A DNA stretch of 64,000 nucleotides, taken from Adineta vaga (taxonomy: Eukaryota > Rotifera). The DNA is taken from positions 9,858,001-9,922,000 of the forward strand of contig CP075493.1 in assembly GCA_021613535.1 (NCBI GenBank), read 5' to 3'. How positions within the stretch are numbered: the stretch's first letter is position 1; each line of letters starts with the position of its first letter. This document shows positions 1-14,052 of this stretch, piece by piece. Under the pieces are notes generated by a model. The model did not search any database. It was not told the DNA's origin and saw only the letters and a list, made by a program, of their open reading frames with translations. Position numbers and translations under genes: made by a program.

Positions 1-3000
1 AAGTAGAACAATGGAAGAGACCAAGTGAATTCTTAACATCTGAAAAGGTAACGAACGATAAACTGATTGAAATTGTTCCATTTCTCAAGATTATAGCCTC
101 CCGTAATTGTCGATTCGGAACTTGGTCTTCAAAATTTCGATTTGATTACATCAAATGAACATTTACATTATAATCAAGTATCATTCTCTGATATAATCTT
201 GTTTTAGTTCTTTTACTTTCTTTAATATAGACAATGCGAAATATTATTAGTCAAATCATCGCTCTTTGGGATATCTGTCGAAAAACTACAAACAAACCTT
301 TCGACACTACTGATAGCATACATGGCGACCATGGGTAATTTGAGTAATTTTATTTCATCGAGAAAAAAAAGTAATATTTTCTTCATATTAGGAACATATT
401 TATGCTTTGAATAAAGTATCAAAACAACCATTTATTACTCCGTATAATCCTGCAGGAAAATATGTTGTTCGACTTTTCTTTCTAGTCTGCGCAAGAAGAT
501 AAAATTCTTAAATTTATTTTCATTCTAAACATAATATTTAGGGTTCCTGGCGTAAAATTATTGTCGATGATACTATACCATTTGATTCAAATAATCAATG
601 TCTTCTACCACAAACGACGTTATCGTATGAACTATGGCCAATGCTTTTATCCAAGGCTTTATTAAAAATTCTTTCTCTCGAGTAAAAGAAAACAAACTAT
701 TGAATTTCATACAGCCAATTCTTTTCTATGTTTCTAGTTTCAATGTATTAGATGACGTTACTGAATGCGATGAAACATCCATTGTTCATTCTCTTACCGG
801 TTGGATAGCAGAACCTATTCCTCTCAAGTAAAAAAATGAACAAGAGTAAAATTTGTACCAGAGATTAAAATTTTAACTGTACTTTAGATATACTCATACT
901 GAGAAAGTTTGGAATTTTCTTCGCCACGACCGTTCAAATAGACAAGTTTCTGAAAATGAATGTTATTCAAGATCATCATTTGGACCGATACCATTATTTA
1001 AATGGCGTGAACCTAAAACTGATTCACCAGAAGAAAGTTCTGTAACTAATAGAAGTTCAATATGTTTTTCTAAACAACAATCGATTGATTTACAAGATGA
1101 TAAAAGTTCAAAAAAAGGACGAACTCCCATTATCACCAAAGATCCGTCTGTTAATAAACCAATCAGTTCTAAAGGTAATCGAACGAGTCAGATATTTACA
1201 TTCTTGATATAAAACAAAGTTCCTTTCATTAGTGAATAATATCAAAGATACGAAGAAAACAAATGTCACTGTTCGTGAAGATAGTATACCTGCTACTACT
1301 GCTTTTGCTAATCAAATTACTGTTGAAGCACCAAAAATGATTGTTTTCGCCATGACATCTCATTTACAACCAACACGTCTTAGTTCGTTCGGTGAAATAG
1401 CTGATCGAAGTGAACGATCAAGACGCTATAATCTAAATGAAACATTCTCTACACCAATCTTATTAACTTCAATTCGAGATATTCCATTAGAGCCACCATT
1501 ACCAACTGAATTTGTACCTGCCTGGAAACTGATTCGACCAAAGAAAACAAAACTATTACCTAACGCTGAACCCACCAGTAAATATGAAATTGAAAAGTAA
1601 GTTTTCTCCTGAATAATTCTTTCTTTTAGCTTTAGAAGAGTCGAAACCTGAACGTTGGATTGAAATCTCTTCACCATATATAAACTATCCTTCAACGAAT
1701 CTTCTGCAAATGTAATGACTAATATATTTTATTAGTATTTTCTTTTATACCTGTTTTTTCTTCAAAGAAAAAAATCAATGACTCGATCACATTCATTGGA
1801 TAGAGATGCAGTGTAAGAGCATATTATCACTATATTATCAATATTCCTATCTTATTTATAGTTCTGTAAGTAGACCGTCACGTTTATCTCGTCGACGGAA
1901 ATCGGATATGAATGGTATCGATGAAGAAGAAGATAATAAAAATAATGATATGTGCGACATTCTCACTCATGTAAGTTGCGATAAAATTGAATTTTGAAAA
2001 AGATTCTCAATCTTTTCGTTTAGTTCAATCCAAGAGATACGCCAGATAAACTCGATGAATCTATGCGTAGTACAGGAAATAAATTTAAACGTGAAATATC
2101 TGTTGATAAAACTAAAGTAAGAGGATAATTTGTTTTACCTATAAAATTTAATTAAACTTTCAATAGCTTCGAAGAAAGTCGTCGGTTTTTAGCACGAAAA
2201 TATCATTAGATGTTATGTCAATAAAGAGTAAAGGTTAGAATGAATCACAATAAGCATGAAATACTAACATGAGTTATACGGATAATGTTCTAGATAATGA
2301 TGCTGATTCAACGATCACACCGATGGATGTAAATACCACTAAAGATCATATTCAACAACAAATTTTATTAAAGAAATTTCGTTTAACACCAAAAATCTGG
2401 ATGAATTTTGATGATTTTTCTACTTGTTTCACGTCAGTTAAACAATATTTATCGGCATTTCTTAATTACTCTATTGTAGTTCAATAATTGTGTTTCATAA
2501 TCCTGATGGTTATCAATATATGAATAAACATACAGATATCAAGGTAAAAAGCAACCTTTTGTGCACATTGTTAGTTCTAATTCTTCTATTTTGTTTCACA
2601 GTTTACGCCTTACCAACCAGTAAGACAACCCCAATTCGATCTGTATGATGTTTCATATTGATTGATATATTTCCGTTTCAGCCTATCGCCACTCCTGTAC
2701 AAAAAGAAAGAAAAAAAGAATTAATTCAACAAGTAATTCCACAAATACCAGTAAATAATTCTCTTACTCTAGTTTATATCGATCTGATATTCTTCTTATG
2801 ATAGAATTTACAAGATGATAAATCAGTCATGTATCTTTTTGTCGATAGTACACATGATACAATGGATAAAAATATTGAATTAGTTATCAGTTTAACATGT
2901 CTCTCACGATGGCACGATGCTTTTTTCAATGATACTATTGTATCAAATGATAAAACTGCTCGTGGTATAAGTATATCAATCGAAAAACCTTCGACGGATT

Positions 3001-6000
3001 CAATTTTATCTAAATCTATATGTAAGTAATATCTTATTCTAGTTGAACAGAAAAATATAGTTTTCATTTTTGATCAGTATCACATAAAGAGATTATACCA
3101 CAAGCAGGTTCATTACTTGCTGAGATCTATTCGTGGAAATCTCTTTCACAAGGTCAACCTATTCTTCGTCTACATACAACAACAACTAAAGGTGCTCTAT
3201 TAACATTACCACCTGGGTAAATCTTTCAAAAAAAAACATAAATAAAAATGAATCTCACGTTCTCTTCTTCAAAAATTCTAGTCGTCATGTATTGAAACTG
3301 ATTAGTACATGTTCATTTGCTTATAATCTGCAAATTCTCTCTGATACGAATGATTTTATGCTTGGTGACGAAGATCAATTACTGAATAAACTAACATCTG
3401 TACCTGTAGGTTTATCATTCATCTTTCTATCGAATGAATTAATTCCTAACGTTATTCTAGGAAGATGTAGAATGTCAAATTCGCGCAGAAGAATTTTTTC
3501 TTGCCTTAGATGATTCGATACAAAATTTTCATCTAATCGATCAACAAACGAATAAATTACATGATTTTCTTCGGTTTCATTGTCAACAAGCGCCTGCATC
3601 ACTGAAACTTACTTTTGCAAGATGTCTACAAGCATTTCATCAGGCACTATATGCTACACTTCGAACAATGATAAATACATCAAGTTCAACGATTCATGCT
3701 GATACACAATTTGCTTGGAGGTGCTATACAAATGATCTTTCGACACCAGATATCTTAGCTGCATATGAACCAAAACGACCGAGTAAAGATTTACATTCGA
3801 AACAATAAATTTGAAATTGTCTTTTTTCTAGCTGCTCCAAGTGCAGGACGTCATTCTGCACGAACCGGTGGAAGTTCTTCTATTTCGTCTACCGGTAAAA
3901 AAACGAATATGGGAAAAGATAAAAGTTTAGATGAGAAAAGCACTGTAAGACAACAATTATCATTATCACATTCATTACCTTTGCCAGAAGTACAAGGTAA
4001 ATCGAAAATTTAGATAAACGATATATATATATATATGTTTTGAAATACTTCAAGAGTTATCATCAAACTTATTAACGCGTGAATTGAGTTCAAATGAATT
4101 ACAATCTGTTACAAATATACAAAAAACTGCGCGAGGATATCTCCAACGTCGAATTATGCTTGCACGTACAAGTGGAACCGAAAAAAATTTACTTACTCAA
4201 CGATTATTACAATCAACAATGACAACACTTAAACTTGAACCAATGAAATCTGCTTCACTTTTATTCAAGTAAATTTTCATTCGAATTTTGTATCCATTCG
4301 TCTTTTCTTTTTGTTAAAAGAAATCTTCTATCAATTGAACCACGATTAGTTCAATGTTTCGAATTTCGTCATGATGATTGGAATATGATTACATACCGAG
4401 ATTACAGTGGAATTTATCAAGAACAACCAGTAAATACTTGGTTTGTCTTAATGCGGTAAACTAGGCAATTCAACATTCAAACTATAATCATTTCGCTTGG
4501 TTTTTTTTTGCAGAGAGATCTTTCATACTACTACAGAGAATGTCATCGTTGCAAAATTTCTTTCTCATCTACCAAATTCTGTACTGCGTGTTATTAACAA
4601 TGATACCTATGAAGAAATGTCACTTGTTTTCAATCGTTTAGCACCACAAAACTTTGCGAAAAATAAGGTAAATATCTTTATAAACAGAAATGAATCGAAT
4701 CTATATTTTACTTTCTCAATCTATAGAATGGTTATACATTCTTTGTGGAAGGCATATCAGCAGATCAATCTATTCCTAATGGTCGTTTTCGATTACGATT
4801 GATAACATCCTATACACAATTACCTGAAATGCGTACGGAACAAATTACATCAACATTTAATACTAATGAAATTATGAATTATTACATTCCAAATAGAGAA
4901 CAAATCATATGCAGGTTCAAAGAAGAGAAACTTTATCTACAAGGAATACAAAAGAATCCTTTTTCGTTTAGATATCGAGTTATTGTTGCCGATGACATTA
5001 ATCAAACTGGTCGTGGTTTTCATTTAGCTAGTCTTCGTTTTCAAACATCCAAATCGGATGTATTGATGCGTTTAACTATTTCGGATAACAATGAAGAATT
5101 GCTCCGTGTAGAAGGAAAAGGATGTCTTGTAATACCTGCGATACTTTTCATGCGTAATGTTACGAATACAGTTCTTCAGCCACCACCTCTACCACCGCCA
5201 CCGATCCAACAACCTGCATCAACAAGATCAATATCGAAAACAGGAGGAGGTTAAAATTTTTCATCTAAACATTTTTATTATTTACTTGTTGATGAATTTA
5301 GGAGCACGTAAAAAAGATGGAAATCGAACCACTCTTGGTGATACAACACCATTGAATAACGTTAATCGATCAGATAGGGATACGCTTGTAAGTTTTCATG
5401 CTTTCTCTTCAGAAATGAAAATTCTTTGGTAAAAAAATGATCTTTTTCTTATGATTTAGAGACCCTCAAGTCGATCAGAAGTGACAAATATTGAGATTGA
5501 AGAAAAAGTAAAGTGATCGAGTACAACTCAAACGTTAGCTAAAGTTTTTTCTCATTATTTTTTAGTTTCATAAGTATATTATTCAAGTGACACTACTTTA
5601 TAAATCATGGCCATTAACACCAACTCAATGGCAGTTTGTTGAACAACTCAAAGATCAAGAAAAAAAAGAATTGAAACGTATACTTTTTTATACTTGTCTT
5701 ATTACTCATGAATTCATTTGGATATAGCTTCCAATCGACAACAAACACCGACGAAAACGGATCGATCTCCAAGTACTTCAGCAACAACGAAACGAACAAC
5801 AAGTCATGGAAATACAAATACATCATCCTCAACCACCACCACCAAAGGACGAAATAGCTCTACAGGAACTAAAGGTAATACATCAACTGCATCTACACGA
5901 CCAAGTACAGCAAAAGGAAGTACAGAGAAGACAATCGATAAAAATAAACCTCATTGGATATTACAAATTGTCTCTGATGCAGATAAAGCGGTAAGAGAAT

Positions 6001-6899
6001 GAATTCGTGTTTAAAGATATATGAATTTGTTTTTCTTCTGTTGATTAGGACGAAATAACGATAAAGAAGGATACTGAACGACATGATGAATTAATGAATA
6101 TTAAAAAAGCATGGGAAACATTACAAGTTGGTCGTGCTGAAAAAGCAATGAGATCAAGACAGAAATTTCTTGAATCTATTCACGTAAAAGTTGATGATCA
6201 TCCATCATCTCAAATCAGTGATAATTCAGAAACAGTAATCGATAATCGTACAATTAGTTCTCCTATCATTGAACAACCAGAAATGGTACGGCAACCTTCC
6301 ACAATGAAAAAATCTTCATCATCATTATCAAAAAAAACCTCTGTCAAAGATGATCTTCTAAAACAAACAGAACTAATCCCAACAGTTCTTCCACAAGTAA
6401 AATCACCAATTGATGAACCACTTCTAAATGAATCACCAAGTAAACCAAAATTAACATTACCATTACTAGATGTTAAACCATTTCTTAAGTAATTCACTTA
6501 TTTTTAAATCCAAGATATGCACATCTGTTTATTTCTAGACAAAAATTACTTTCAGAACGACCCGTTCTATTCGATACATTATTCGAACAAGAAGATATGA
6601 AACGTCGCCAGAAAAGTTTTATGGAATATTCGAAACGTCTGAATGATATTCGTGTCGAACAGAAAGATGATAAAAAAACTCGTTACAAAGAAAAACTTCG
6701 TCAACTAGAAGAATATCTTGACTTACAAGCAAAAATCGATCAGACACGTCGAACAACAGATGAAGCACGTGAAGCATTTCGACAACGATTTCTTGAAAAG
6801 GAACGTAAACGTTTGGAAGAATTAACTTTACAAGAACAAAAACTAACCATTAAATCAAAAGCAACCATTGCAACTGGAACAACAAAGAAGAAAAATTAA
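1..6899 (+). CDS. ADGB: Androglobin, 5' end outside the window
   Basis: Large chimeric globin protein with a calpain-like N-terminal region, a circularly permuted globin split by an IQ motif, and a coiled-coil tail. The family is linked to cilia and sperm in animals. The window opens inside an exon (codons from base 3, donor at 48). Calpain-like signatures are FDLITSNEHL near 136, GKYVVRLF near 457, GSWRKIIVDD near 541 and LTGW near 795. The family-specific block PAWKLIRPKK lies near 1517, followed by EISSPYINY near 1660. The helical globin half around 3540-3760 (FARCLQAFHQAL) precedes the IQ motif IQKTARGYLQRR near 4110. The permuted remainder follows (TYRDYSGIYQEQPVNTWF near 4390, VINNDTYEEM near 4595). 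The last exons (6094-6899) are charged coiled coil. About 20 short introns are present. The reading frame near 285-335 seems to lose one base (see findings). Identity is secure; exact exon borders are not. Confidence 0.9.
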
Positions 6900-6932
6900 A
6901 CTTCACGATATTGACAATGTCTTATCATATTG

Positions 6933-6938
6933 AATAAA
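6933..6938 (+). terminator. Polyadenylation signal of the androglobin gene
   Basis: AATAAA lies 34 nt after the androglobin stop codon, the expected place for 3' end formation. Confidence 0.6.
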
Positions 6939-8798
6939 TAAGCGATATTATTTTATGAAAGAATACTTTATCTTTTTACAAACATAACTATTTAATATAG
7001 GAATGAATCATTATTCTTTGTATTTGAAATTATTGAAGCGAGATTTTCGATTAAATAGAAAACTCTACAGGATACAACTTTCAATAGTCTCTTTATTATA
7101 AGAAAGAAATATCAAGTATCATTGATAATGTCGTATAAAAAGAGTGCATGTATATAAGTTATGACTTACAAGATTTAAGCCGTAAGAAAAAGTAACGATA
7201 ACTATGTTCTTTCAAGTACGAAGAAAAACAACATTCGTAGCAGTAAAAATTTTGTCCGAGAAGTTTGCTATTCGTTAATCAAAATAGTGCCGATAGTCGA
7301 ATATTTTTAACTTGTACTGTCACCTGTTAATCGTTACTATTCTGTGAATGGCAAAACAACCTGTATTTTGATACAAAATATGAAAATATAAGATTCGTTC
7401 CATACACTAAACTTCAACGGTCATCTCTATTCACTGTACATGCAAGAAAACATTCGAAAAGTAAAGCCGCAATAAAATTTCTTCTTTCTTTCTTTCAAAT
7501 ATGTTTGGCATTTGAATTCTTTAATAATGCTATGGAGGTGCGAATAGTCGATCAGGATCATATTTAACATTTTCTTATTTGACTATACTATATCAGGTTT
7601 AGCATTCAATATTGATCAAGTCTCGAAACGTTTTCAAACGTTCCAAAATATGTACCTACTTCGTTTCGTTCTGCTTGAATCAATTGCCTTGAACTGTACA
7701 TACACATGAATAGCAATGAAGGATATTCTATTAGATGTTTCTTTTTATATATAAATGTTGTCTAAATTCAATGATTTAGAATTAATACATTACAAAAGTA
7801 TATGCATATTCTATGAATAACGATATGTAGATGTAGTTAAATCAATAGTTATTCTTTCTTCTACAAAACACAGTCATATACAAATCTTAAAGATCATATA
7901 ATGAAATTCTTATCGCTATTTTCACAATGAGTTATAGTTATAAAGATTGTTATCGTACTGAAAGAAAACCGATGTAGAACTTACTATGATGAATACCTTT
8001 TTATGATTAACATCGTTAAAATGAATAAGAAGAAGAGAAAAGAAGAAGTAATTCAAAACTATACACATACATTTTCTTCTTTTTCTCGTCTTCGTTTTAT
8101 ATTTAATTTGATACATTCGTTTACTTTGTACTTTGAAAAAGTAGGCGGAGAATAAGACAGAATTCTTTGGATGAGTATTCATTGCTAAGATGAGACGAAG
8201 ATGAATATTTGAAGGTCAAGAAAGAAAAAAGAAACGAAATACTACTAATAATTTGTATGTTAATAGAAGAAAAATCCTGCTGTCATAAATATCTTAGTGA
8301 ATAAACAAAACACTTCGGTATGTTTAATGAAGGAGAAGAAGAACATAGGTGGACATAATCGATATATATATATACATATATTCAATCGTTTCTTTTTTTG
8401 AACTGTTCGATCAATAAGATTTAATCCGATGAAGAAAAAAAAAGGAATTTTATATCATCAGCTTTCTTTTGCAATATTTGCTTCCGTTTTTTCTTCTCTA
8501 TTTCTCTCTTTAATCATAGAAAGAGAGATTATGCGACGAAATCTTTTCGTCAAGCAAACATAACGTTAAACTTGAGAAAAAAAATACGAACGACGCCATT
8601 TACCATCATCATGCTATCGAATCACTTATCCTGTACGACACAAAAAGTGCTTGCGCGTGTCTAACTATATGCATAATACGTATATAAGATTTCATTCAAG
8701 TGTAAGTAAATGCAGCATATATATATATATATATATTTGTAAATCTTTTGCTAATTTATTCACTAGAATCAGTAAAAAACGTGTTATTTATATAAAAA
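6939..8798. other. Gene-free spacer between androglobin and the PDZ gene
   Basis: About 1.9 kb of AT-rich DNA with only short, unconserved frames on both strands and a pure AT tract at 8717-8736. It presumably holds the promoter and 5' untranslated part of the gene starting at 8799. I see no RNA gene or mobile element. Confidence 0.5.
8717..8736. repeat. AT dinucleotide microsatellite
   Basis: Ten uninterrupted AT units about 60 nt before the start codon of the PDZ-domain gene. Similar short AT tracts occur at 20380-20398 and elsewhere in the spacers. Confidence 0.8.
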
Positions 8799-11733
8799 AT
8801 GTCTTCGACTATATTTTCTCAAGAAAATTCGAGTACGGTACAAACACGTCGTACGCCAACTAGAAATGATGATATAGAAAATAATACTCAACGAGAAAAA
8901 AATCATCGTAGTTTAAGCGGCAAATTTCGAAATTTATTTCGAAAAAGTTCAGCTTCACCTAATCGTCATAGTACGAATGAAAGAATTTCATCACCTCAAC
9001 CAACAACAACAACAACAACAACAACAACACGTCAACAATCAACATCTCCAGAACCATTTCGCACCTCAACTGAATCACCACTTCTTCGTGCACCTCTTGT
9101 TGATTGGTCATTTGGAAAGAAGAAAACACGATCACCATCAGAAACGAAACCAAAAAAGAGTCGAAAAAGTAAAAAGAAATCCCTACCATCTATAGAAGCG
9201 ACTGCTCCTGTTCATACTGTTGAATTTGAAACATCTACAAATGGTCATACATTCGTACCCAGAACGCCTGAACCTGCACATGGTGGTGCAATGGGGCGAA
9301 CTCAATCTTCATCTAGTTATGAAACAGCAACAAGAGGATTTCGTGATTATACAATTATTGACAATTCTAAACCATCTCAGCAGGTAATAAAAATAAATTC
9401 GCTCTATTTTTCTTTCTTATCCTATAAATAACATCAAAATCATTAATTTGAATCCTTTGTCAATATACTTCATTTTTTTACATCAAAGCCTATTCTTTTC
9501 TTCTGTAAAATAGGTCATTACATCGAATGTTGATGTTATAACTCCACCATTATACACATCCGATTTACGTCGCTCACCAATATTAGATCATCAAAATATT
9601 CATTATGGGAATATTGATTATTCTCGTCATTATGATACTTCAGTTCCTTCTTCAGGAAATCGAACTATATCCAATCTTGAAATCATACCAGGACCAGCAC
9701 CACAACGGCAAGTGAATAGTACACTTCAAAATTTAGTGAACAATACACCAACACTTCCTCAAACAGCTGTTTATCCATCATCAGGAACGTTTACTACAAA
9801 TTCGAATCAGTGGAAAGTTGAATCAACTACCTCTCTTGACGATAGTACCGATTTTCGACAAGACCCTTCTCCGGCGAAGTTGATGTACCAAAATTACATT
9901 CACCCACGATATCATTTGATAATAGAACAAGTAAAACAGAATCTAAACCAATTGATTCACATTTGTATTCGAATGAAACCTATCATCCATCATCGACTTT
10001 GAATAAATTTGATCGACCATATATTAGTACATACAATCCATTACCTGACACAGAATTTGTTCATAATACAAATTCAAAATACAATGGTAAATTTAATTCT
10101 TTCAATTTATTTGAAGAAAATCTTCATTTATTTTCACAGATAACACATATCCGTGGTTAAGTGCGATTGTTCAACATCATATGCGTCCACCTTCTACAAT
10201 CCATACCAGTCACCCATGGATTCTTCCATCTACATCTTATCCAAATCATCGTTTCGATGCATCAACCACTACATTTCGTGGACCCAATTTTCGAGAATCA
10301 TCATCACCTATCGATGGTTATATTCGTCCATTAACACCTTCCAAATCACCTATTCAACCCGATGTTAGTATCATTCATATTGATCCACTTGATGATATAA
10401 GATCGGGATCACGAACGTCACATACAACTTCATCTGACTTACCAATAACATATCGTAGTTCAGCAACAATCTATACTCGCGATAAACAAAACTTTAGCAA
10501 TGGTGGTGAAGTTCGAACCTGGAGTCTTCGTGATAATGATGATGATATGACTACCAGCCAAAAATCTTCAACATCAATTTATATTGAACGTACACCAAAT
10601 GATCATCAAATTATTCCATTGAAAGTTCCAAATGATTCGTCTTATAAAACAAAAATCTATGGAACAGAATTAAATGGTTATAATGAGCAAAAAGAGGGTA
10701 GATATTCGACTGGATACGACTATGATCGACGTCAACATCAACAATATTTTTATGATGCTCGATATTATTCAAGTAGTCAATATTCCGGTAAGATCGAAAT
10801 ACAGTTTCAATCACATATCTATGTACATGAAAATTTCTGGTTGAATAGATTCTACTATAGATAACAGAAATTATACACGATCACCGATTAGTAGTGAACG
10901 AGACAATAATTATGATCGATCAATTCATATCCACAAAGATACAGATCAAACACAGGGTAACAATTCAACATATTTTTAATATAAAAGAAAAAAGAACGTT
11001 TTTTTCTTTTCTTTTCTTTTCATCCATAAACAGATCGTCGTTTGTTTTTTTGAGGACCATGTGTGAATTTGTGTTTCATAAGTTTATCTATATTTTAATA
11101 CATATATCAGCCTAAACAACATCATTCCTTCAGATAGCAAATGCTTACATCTTTATGCCTAAAACAGCTTAATTTTCTCTTATTTTTTTACCTGAATGCT
11201 TCTTAATCTACATAACACACAAGTATACAAGTATGTGATGAATAAAATATGATCGATAGTTTTACACATGAGTGAATGGCATGGAAAGACGAAGAAAAAC
11301 TAAAGAAATTCTTGCAGTATAACAATACACATGGACTTGGCAGACTTAAAACGAAATCTTTGTTAATTATAGAAGGAAAACTGAATCTTTGATTTCATTT
11401 TATACTATTCTAGAATCTCTTGGTGGAATGATTCCTTCGAAAAATCCCGACTTATCTCTTCGACATTATACATTAAAACGTACAAATTCTTATCATGGTC
11501 TTGGAATTGTGATATCATCCGATGCTGAAACACATCTGAATCATCGTATTCGTGATGTTGAACCATCCTCTCCTGGTTGTCGAATTGGTCTACGAAAAAA
11601 CGATCGAATTGTTAATGTTAATGGTGTTAATGTTGAAAAACTTGAATTTGCTGATTTACTTATTTTAATTAAAGATGGTTTAAAGCAAAATAATCTACAA
11701 TTTTCCGTTATTAATGAAGCAGTATTGATTTAA
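8799..11733 (+). CDS. Large disordered protein with one C-terminal PDZ domain
   Basis: I do not recognise an orthologue. The first exon (8799 to about 9383) starts MSSTIFSQ and encodes a basic, Ser/Thr/Pro-rich, low-complexity chain with a polythreonine run. An exon from 9514 continues this kind of sequence. Further exons lie at about 10160-10785 and 10850-10955. After an intron of about 460 nt, the last exon (from about 11414) encodes a complete PDZ domain. Its carboxylate-binding loop reads YHGLGIVI, followed by SPGCRIGLRKNDRIVNVNG. PDZ domains bind C-terminal peptides, so a membrane or junction scaffold role is plausible but only inferred. Near 9876 the frame must shift by one base to stay open (see findings). 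An alternative donor at 11722 could join the PDZ exon to 12041, but that path closes quickly. Confidence 0.7.
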
Positions 11734-11956
11734 AGGAAGAAAAGAACACATTTTTTTTATCTTTGTGAATTTCCTTGTTTCTTCATTACGATCGATTTCA
11801 AATGTAGCATAAAACAACAATAAGAAATCGAGTCTTCTTTTGGATAGAAATGAGAGATGTGATTTTTTCCGCAGTATTTTTCAGTCGAATGTAATTTGAG
11901 TAGGTTTTGTTTTTCTTCCGAACATATATATAACAAATGTTCTGAACTGATAACAA

Positions 11957-11962
11957 AATAAA
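11957..11962 (+). terminator. Polyadenylation signal of the PDZ-domain gene
   Basis: AATAAA lies 223 nt after the PDZ-gene stop and about 80 nt before the acceptor-like TTGCAG that precedes the next gene. Confidence 0.5.
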
Positions 11963-12098
11963 AGAAGAAGAAGAAAACTAATTGTCCCGATTTCGAATCG
12001 AGAATAACAAACAATCATTGTGGTATTGTTGTTATTGCAGTCAGAAGCTATTCTTACTCTTGCTGATTTTTATTCTATTCGTCTTCTAATCAGTAGCA

Positions 12099-13596
12099 AT
12101 GACAATGCTTCTTCAAAATCGAACAATTTCTATGATTGTAAGTTTCCAATTTTGTATACAATTCATTAGAGATATGAATATCATTTTTATTTAGTTGACC
12201 GTTCCTGAAGTTAAAGAATTAACTTCATCATTTTCACATTCTGTTGATGATCTGCAAGATAGATCAACATTGGTCTCTAAAATTCATAAACCTCCTTCTA
12301 TACCTATCTATCATGGATCAATTCTTCGTATTGAACAACATGATGAAGAACAAAATATATCCGATTTAATTGTACGTGTTCCTAATTATCATCATTCACC
12401 ATCATCCGTTACGATTTCAACATATGCATCGAATATCGATCAATTCAATGAATTCACCACTCGACGAGAAACAAGTTTTAAACGTCGTGCTCCAATTTGT
12501 CCAATTTTAAACGAAAATAAAACTGATAATGTAAATGTAAATCAATCAGAATCAACTATTCGATCAACCAATGCGAAGCGTTTAGCAATTGGACTACGAA
12601 ATCTAAGTCAAGCCTTTGGTAGTAATTGTAAACCAAAACGATCGACAAGTGTCAATCATATAGCAATCATTCCCGTACTTCCTGATGTTGAAATAATTAC
12701 AGAAAATTTTCAAATTTCAACAACATCGAAAAAATCCAATAAGAATCGAAAGGCAGATTTTCTTACTCCAAAAATTCTGTTCATCAAACGGAAATGTTTG
12801 CAAATTAAAAAGAAACGAGCAACATCAAAAACGGATGCAAAAACTAATATCAATGATTCTTCAAACGATAATGAAGTCGAAACAAAACCAACAGATAATC
12901 ATGAAGGTAGCTAAATGAGATGTTTTTCTTTATGTTGGAAATGTTTTAATACTTTAGTTCCACAAGTAATACCTAATATTCCAATCATTGTAATCGATTC
13001 GGATTCATCTTCAACACACCCATACAATACGTTGGATCAAAATACAAAAGAAATCTACCAAACTGAAACATTTATTTTAACAGATCCTATCAATTCATCA
13101 TCAACATCCGATCAAAATATCGATGAAACAGTATATGTTGTTCATCCGAATGGTGATACATATTCAGAATGTTACGAAGTCACTTATCAATTCGATCCCG
13201 AATTTCAACAATATCTTGATCATAAAAGCGAAGAAACATATCTTTCTGAAAGTAAATTCAGACAAATTCATTAACTATGATCGAATATTCTTCTCTAGAT
13301 CCAAATTCAACAGTAACTCGGCTACCTGTTTCCTTCAATAATATCGAAGATAATTCTTCACATATTTATGAAGCACAATCATCAAGTATGAACATAATCT
13401 TTTCTATCATTTCTTTATATTAATCGTATATTTAGTTTATCAATCGGAATTGGTTACACCTGAATTTGAACAAACTCCACTGTTAAATGAAGATTACACA
13501 ATTATTATCGAACTTCTTAAAAATGTTTTACAATTGAATACAACTATCGATGATGGTATCAACAATGAATTCGATTCGCCACGTAAAATAGACTAA
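12099..13596 (+). CDS. Hypothetical basic Ser/Thr-rich protein
   Basis: Not recognised. The start is placed at 12099 because this ATG opens a 13-codon mini-exon (MTMLLQNRTISMI). That exon ends in phase 0 at the donor GTAAGT (12138) and splices in frame to the long exon from 12195 (LTVPEVKELTSS). The frame is closed by a stop just upstream of the ATG, so a fusion with the PDZ gene in this frame is ruled out. The long exon runs to about 12904, then three more introns (near 12905, 13252 and 13386) lead to the stop at 13594. The product is about 430 aa. Its middle is lysine/arginine rich and the C-terminal third is acidic and rich in Ser, Thr and Asn. No domain, signal peptide or membrane segment is evident. 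The gene follows the PDZ gene on the same strand by 365 nt. Confidence 0.6.
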
Positions 13597-14052
13597 AAGA
13601 AACGAATATTAATGAAAAAATTTAATCAAAATAGAAATGCTTATTCTAGATTTAGAATATCAACATAAATGAAAATTTCATTCTTTTTCTCTCATATAAA
13701 AATAGAAGCATGAAAAATACAAAAACAGAACATGTAATCAGATCCTTTCATCTCATAATGATTGTTTATCAAGTTAAAATGACTAGTCAAACAAATGTGT
13801 TGGTCATCATCATCTGTTTTAATTGCTAAAGAGAATAAAGTTCTAATCAGTAGATGTCACCCATTCATGAATGCTGATATGTTCCACCATATAAATGTTG
13901 AAAAAACATTTTCTTGAAACCAATCAAATCAATTAACAAAATTTTATCGATTTTATTTCAAAAAGAAATACTTTTACCTATCCAACCCAGAACGATTGAG
14001 ATCTTCTATCTATTTTCAGATCGTTCATCTTTTGTATTCTTAGAAACGAACA
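13597..14052. other. Spacer before eL29
   Basis: About 450 nt without a credible gene. It contains AATAAA at 13834-13839, a likely 3' end for the hypothetical gene. A pyrimidine-rich stretch ends in TATTCTTAG ten bases before the eL29 start codon. Confidence 0.5.

Noticed and set aside
12041-12137. Extension of the PDZ protein (SEAILTLADFYSIRLL) by splicing 11721 to 12041
   Set aside because: Phase fits, but the frame cannot continue into the 12195 exon and closes soon; the ATG at 12099 in another frame fits the downstream exon.
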